This document shows positions 5,005-8,103 of a stretch of 8,103 nucleotides of DNA, one piece after another. The translations under genes and the position numbers were made by a program. Origin of the DNA: an uncultured Eubacteriales bacterium (lineage in GTDB: Bacteria > Bacillota > Clostridia > Oscillospirales > CAG-382); the NCBI GenBank assembly GCA_900546385.1, contig URCT01000110.1:1-8103 (forward strand), in the 5' to 3' direction. Below the pieces are notes generated by a model. That model was not told where the DNA came from and did not search any database. It was given only the letters and a program-made list of their open reading frames with translations. How positions within the stretch are numbered: position 1 is the first letter of the stretch; each line of letters starts with the position of its first letter.

Positions 5005-7197
5005 CTATTCGCCGTCTTGCGCGCCGCCGTTGGCAGAGGCCAGCTTTGCGGTCTGACGCTGCGCCATGACAAGCTTATAGTACACGCCTTTACGGGCAAG
5101 CAGCTCGTTATGCGTGCCGATCTCGGCCACTCTGCCTTTATCGAGTACAAGCAGCCGATCCGCGCCCGAAAGCGTAGACAGCCGGTGCGCAATGGCGATG
5201 GTGGTGCGTCCTTCGGTGAGCCGTGCAAGCGCATCCCGTATCTGCTTTTCGGTTTGGGTGTCGAGCGAAGCGGTCGCTTCATCCAAAATGATGATTTTCG
5301 GATCGTGCAGAATGGCGCGCGCGATGGCCACACGCTGACGTTCGCCGCCCGAGAGGTTGTAGCCGCGCTCACCGACAATCGTGTCGTAGCCGTCCGGCAA
5401 ACGCGTGATGAATTCGTGGCAGTTAGCGACCTTGGCGGCTCTCACCACGTCTTCAAAGGTCGCCTCGGGTTTGGCATAGCGAATGTTGTCAAGCACCGAG
5501 CCGTTAAAAAGGAACGTCTCCTGCAGCACCACGCCGACCTGTGAACGCAGCGAAAACTGAGAAATTTCGCGAAGATCGTGTCCGTCGATACGCACCGAAC
5601 CGGAGGTCGGGTCATATAAGCGCATGACAAGGTTGATAAGCGTCGATTTTCCGGCGCCGGAATGACCGACCACGCCGATCATTTCGCCTTTCTTGATGGA
5701 AAAGCTCACATCCTTCAAAACCGGGTTATACGCTTTGTAGCCAAAGGAAACATGGTCAAATTCGATGTCGCCGTCGATATCCAAATCCACCGGCTTTACC
5801 GCATCTTTCAAATCGTCGTGTTCCTCAAGCACCTCGAACACCTTTCCGGCGCTCACACCGGCCTGTGCCAGCACGCGCGGCAGATTGACAAGCCACTGCA
5901 CCGGCCCATACAGCATATAGACATAGGTCGTGAACTGTACAAGCTCGCCGAGCATCATCTGCCGTCCCAAAATCATGCTGCCGCCAAAGAACAGCGCACA
6001 GTATTCGCCGATGCTGAACAGATAATTGATGGGCGGCTGGAAGAGGTACCACGCCGTATCGGCTTGCTTGATGGAATCCGCCCAACGCCCTGACGCTTCC
6101 TCATAAGCCTTTGCCTCACGCGCTTCGCCGCCGTAGTTTTTGACCACGCGTATTCCGTGCAGCACATCGTGTAAAAGCTCACTTGCCTTGCAATGGTTGC
6201 GCCAGGTGTTCATGTAGCGAATATGCATGAAATTATAGGACTTTGCCGATAGGTATATGGCAAGCGGCAGCGGCAGCATGACCACAAGCGCAAGCCGCGC
6301 ATTGGTGACGAACATAATGACGGTTAACGCAAGAAGCGCCGCTGTCTGCAAGATCATGTCCTTGCCCTGACGTGTGATGAAATCCTGCACCACACCGGCA
6401 TCCGACGAAACGCGGTTGATCAGTTCACCCGGTGTGCGCCGGGAGACATTGCTCATGGAGAGCTGTTGGATCTTGGCAAAAATATCGCGCCGGAGGTCTC
6501 GGCCGTAAGCTGCGGAAATTTTATAGTTGATGTTCTCCTGCCACACGCGGAAAATCAGCTTTGCCGCATGAATGCCGACAATGCAGGCAGAAACCTTGAA
6601 AAACAGCTCCATATCGCGGTTGTTCGGCACGATGAGGTCATCGATCAGGATGCGCTGAAAAATCGGCACGACCACATCGGCGGCATACAGAATGAATGTG
6701 CACAAAAGCGAAATGAGAAAGCGTGTGCGGTAGGGCTTTAAGCGTTTGATAAGCTTGGTAAAAACACCGGTTTTGGATTCGCAGAACACACAGACATCGG
6801 AGCCATAGAGCTTTGCTCCGCATTTGGGACAGGTCGGCTCGGGCGTATCGGTGTTTTCGGTGAACACACCGGTTTTGATATAATAATCCAGAATTTTGGC
6901 AAGCTCGGCATACTTTAGAAAGTATTTCTGCGAAAACGCACACACAAAAAGCAGTTTCCCGTTTTTGTCGGTCACGCAGAGCATGGAGCATCCGGCAAGC
7001 TCCCGCACCTCAACGCCGGAAAGCGTGTCAAACGCGATGTCCTTTTGCGGCTCACTTCCGACATAGACCGTCAACTTTTCCCGTGTGGCGGTTAAGTGGC
7101 CGTCGGTCTTTTTGGCGCGCTCGTCAATATCAAACGGCAGGGAAAAAGCGACGTCGTCCGCGTTTACGCCCGCCGGAAAGGAAAGTTTCAAATTCAT
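5005..7197 (-). CDS. ABC exporter half-transporter with N-terminal domain and zinc ribbon
   Basis: A 730-aa fused membrane/ATPase subunit, one half of an exporter. Residues ~1-110 form a beta-rich domain, possibly PH-like. C123-x2-C126-x9-C136-x2-C139 is a zinc ribbon. Six membrane segments follow at ~160-180, 198-218, 281-298, 300-321, 392-411 and 419-440. The nucleotide-binding domain has Walker A GHSGAGKST (511-519), Q-loop Q559, signature LSGGE (615-619), Walker B D639 with catalytic E640, and H-loop H671, all intact. At 730 aa it is ~140 residues longer than a plain half-transporter, because of the N-terminal part. ATG 7197 is chosen because GGAG lies eight bases upstream; the longer reading needs a TTG at 7233 that overlaps the previous stop. 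It lies 32 nt after the DUF1854 gene, and its partner is likely the half-transporter at 7826-8103. The substrate is unknown. Confidence 0.94.
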   Translation of the reverse strand: MNLKLSFPAGVNADDVAFSLPFDIDERAKKTDGHLTATREKLTVYVGSEPQKDIAFDTLSGVEVRELAGCSMLCVTDKNGKLLFVCAFSQKYFLKYAELAKILDYYIKTGVFTENTDTPEPTCPKCGAKLYGSDVCVFCESKTGVFTKLIKRLKPYRTRFLISLLCTFILYAADVVVPIFQRILIDDLIVPNNRDMELFFKVSACIVGIHAAKLIFRVWQENINYKISAAYGRDLRRDIFAKIQQLSMSNVSRRTPGELINRVSSDAGVVQDFITRQGKDMILQTAALLALTVIMFVTNARLALVVMLPLPLAIYLSAKSYNFMHIRYMNTWRNHCKASELLHDVLHGIRVVKNYGGEAREAKAYEEASGRWADSIKQADTAWYLFQPPINYLFSIGEYCALFFGGSMILGRQMMLGELVQFTTYVYMLYGPVQWLVNLPRVLAQAGVSAGKVFEVLEEHDDLKDAVKPVDLDIDGDIEFDHVSFGYKAYNPVLKDVSFSIKKGEMIGVVGHSGAGKSTLINLVMRLYDPTSGSVRIDGHDLREISQFSLRSQVGVVLQETFLFNGSVLDNIRYAKPEATFEDVVRAAKVANCHEFITRLPDGYDTIVGERGYNLSGGERQRVAIARAILHDPKIIILDEATASLDTQTEKQIRDALARLTEGRTTIAIAHRLSTLSGADRLLVLDKGRVAEIGTHNELLARKGVYYKLVMAQRQTAKLASANGGAQDGE
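6757..6877. repeat. Imperfect 19-bp direct repeat flanking the zinc ribbon
   Basis: The plus-strand stretches 6757-6775 and 6859-6877 are identical at 17 of 19 positions (both end ACACCGGTTTTG) and lie 102 bases apart, in the same reading frame. Both encode the peptide KTGVFT, once just before the zinc ribbon and once just after it. The two mismatches are synonymous. This is what an internal duplication, or an in-frame insertion of the ribbon bounded by repeats, would leave. Confidence 0.75.
6781..6831 (-). other. Zinc-ribbon segment inside the ABC half-transporter
   Basis: Residues 123-139 read C-P-K-C-G followed nine residues later by C-V-F-C: two CxxC knuckles in the rubredoxin-like 'CPKCGA' style. 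Four cysteines at this spacing normally hold one structural zinc. The ribbon links the N-terminal beta-rich domain to the first membrane helix, on the cytoplasmic side. Confidence 0.8.
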
Positions 7198-7229
7198 ATT
7201 TTTTCTCCGTTTCGTATCGGACAGGGCTG

Positions 7230-7799
7230 TCAAATAAACAGCAAAAGCCGCTTATAGCTTGCCTTATCGAGCGTATCGACGTTTGTGATGCGATAGCGGT
7301 TGCCGTCGGCATCCGTCACGGCAAGCATCCGTCCCGGCAGAAAGCGGAAGTTGTGCCACCAGTCGCTCACGGCGATTTTCTTTTCGCCGGCCGTCGTTTC
7401 GGCCTCCAAGAAGAGGTATCCCATACGGTTATCCGTAATTTTATGAATTTTGGTGATTTGGGGAATGTAATACTTAAACGCCAAATAGCCGCGCACGCAT
7501 TCTGCCTCCGCTTCGGGAAGCTCTTCCACCGCGTGCAGAACGCCGATCTCGGTCCATTCGTCCTCGGCGTTGTTGTAGCTGACGCTGATATAGGTTTCGT
7601 CGCTTTCAAACGGGATAAGGCGCGTAAGAGTCACCTTTTCATAGGTCTTTCCCTCATAGTCAAGCGTCAGATAGCCGCTTTGTTCGCGCTTAAAATGCAC
7701 CTTTTCCGGCGCAAGAAGCACAAGCTCGCTTGTTTCTTCAGGATTTTCGATTTTATCCGGAGCGGCCGTCAATGCCGCGCTGTTTGTTTCTTTTTTCAT
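7230..7799 (-). CDS. DUF1854-family protein, exporter accessory
   Basis: A 189-aa soluble protein with no signal peptide or membrane segment. After a low-complexity N-terminus (~1-25), residues ~28-189 match what I remember of the DUF1854 family: an opening 'GYLTLDYEGKTY', 'RLIPF' at ~60-64, 'YISV' at ~70-73, an 'EIGVL' strand at ~84-88, 'YYIPQITKI' at ~110-118, 'GYLFLEAET' at ~127-135, and the C-terminal 'VTDADGNRYRI' with a final 'LDKASYKRLL'. The biochemical function is unknown. In other bacteria DUF1854 genes lie beside ABC exporters, sometimes near cyanophycin genes. Here the gene sits between two half-transporter genes (26 nt after one, 32 nt before the other), so a role in the exporter's assembly, regulation or substrate delivery is inferred. 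The ATG at 7799 has an AGGAGA site upstream at 7805-7810. Confidence 0.82.
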   Translation of the reverse strand: MKKETNSAALTAAPDKIENPEETSELVLLAPEKVHFKREQSGYLTLDYEGKTYEKVTLTRLIPFESDETYISVSYNNAEDEWTEIGVLHAVEELPEAEAECVRGYLAFKYYIPQITKIHKITDNRMGYLFLEAETTAGEKKIAVSDWWHNFRFLPGRMLAVTDADGNRYRITNVDTLDKASYKRLLLFI

Positions 7800-7825
7800 A
7801 AGCGTCTCCTATTCTGCGTCTTCTT

Positions 7826-8103
7826 TCACTCGGAAAGGCCGACGGCTTTGAGCGATTCGCTTTGCAGCTTATACAGGTCGTAATACTTGCCTTTTTTGCG
7901 GATCAGTTCATCGTGTGTTCCCTGCTCTTTGAGTTCGCCGTGTTCGATGACGCAGAGCTTGTCCGCATCGCGAAGCGTCGAGAGCCGGTGCGCGATGGCG
8001 ATGATGGTGCGGCCTTCCTTCAGGCGGTCGATGGCGTTCTGGATCTTGCGTTCGGTAGCGGTGTCCATGGCGGCGGTGGCTTCGTCGAGAATGAGAATGC
8101 TCG
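7826..8103 (-). CDS. ABC exporter half-transporter, C-terminal fragment (5' part outside window)
   Basis: The gene enters from the right edge; only the last ~91 residues are visible. They start at Walker B (ILILDEATAAMD, with the catalytic glutamate present), then give the H-loop 'AIAHRLST' and the usual exporter ending 'GELKEQGTHDELIRKKGKYY', and stop at TGA 7828-7826. The in-frame ATG at 8068 is internal: the Walker B codons continue upstream of it without a stop, so this is not an 80-aa gene. It closely resembles the C-terminus of the complete half-transporter at 5005-7197 without being a duplicate (different D-loop, AAMD against ASLD). The two probably form a heterodimer. It ends 26 nt before the DUF1854 start. 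Confidence 0.92.
   Translation of the reverse strand, partial: SILILDEATAAMDTATERKIQNAIDRLKEGRTIIAIAHRLSTLRDADKLCVIEHGELKEQGTHDELIRKKGKYYDLYKLQSESLKAVGLSE

Noticed and set aside
7083..7883. A 266-codon open frame on the plus strand
   Set aside because: It crosses the ends of three real minus-strand genes and their Shine-Dalgarno sites, and its translation shows no family features.
7826..8068. An independent 80-aa gene starting at ATG 8068
   Set aside because: The frame continues upstream without a stop and encodes the ABC Walker B motif immediately before this ATG, so the ATG is internal to a longer gene cut by the window edge.
1..8103. CRISPR arrays, tRNA or rRNA genes, insertion sequences, phage genes
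   Set aside because: Nothing resembling repeat-spacer arrays, cloverleaf genes, transposases with terminal repeats or phage proteins was seen on either strand; coding density by ordinary genes is high throughout.

Overview
The window looks like a piece of chromosome from a Gram-positive anaerobe, probably a gut-type member of the Clostridia (Oscillospiraceae or a neighbouring group). This is an inference from four things seen in the sequence: purine-rich AGGAG-type ribosome binding sites, a textbook sigma-A promoter, a large secreted protein with Listeria-Bacteroides (InlB-type) repeats and no outer-membrane features, and moderate GC content (roughly half by eye). Every gene I can support is on the minus strand, so the biology reads from right to left.

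Right part (8103 to 5005): a compact gene cluster encodes the last ~91 residues of an ABC exporter half-transporter (start outside the window), a DUF1854-family protein of 189 aa, and a second, complete ABC exporter half-transporter of 730 aa. Gaps are only 26 and 32 nt and the downstream genes have their own Shine-Dalgarno sites, so this is almost certainly one operon encoding a heterodimeric exporter plus an accessory protein. The complete half-transporter carries an extra N-terminal beta-rich domain and a four-cysteine zinc ribbon before its membrane domain. An imperfect 19-nt direct repeat (17/19) flanks the ribbon. The substrate cannot be read from the sequence; DUF1854 proteins sit beside ABC exporters in other bacteria, in some cases near cyanophycin genes, but no such gene is visible here.

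Middle and left part (4815 to 298): a 1206-aa secreted multidomain metallophosphoesterase is followed 24 nt later by a ~290-aa cytosolic-type metallophosphoesterase. The pair is probably co-transcribed, from a candidate extended -10 promoter at 4890-4918, and ends at a strong intrinsic terminator at 241-277. The secreted protein combines InlB-type repeats, a jelly-roll/CBM-like module, a calcineurin-like phosphoesterase core and further Ig-like and beta-sandwich modules. It has no recognisable sortase or S-layer anchor.

Left edge (76 to 1): the first 25 codons of another minus-strand gene, possibly a small helix-turn-helix regulator. It is driven by a perfect consensus promoter (TTGACA-17-TATAAT) overlapped by an 8-bp direct repeat. 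It is a separate transcription unit because the terminator at 241-277 lies before it.

I saw no RNA genes, CRISPR arrays, insertion sequences or phage genes. No undescribed system is proven. The most interesting objects are the exporter/DUF1854 module with its ribbon-bearing half-transporter, and the paired secreted and cytosolic phosphoesterases.
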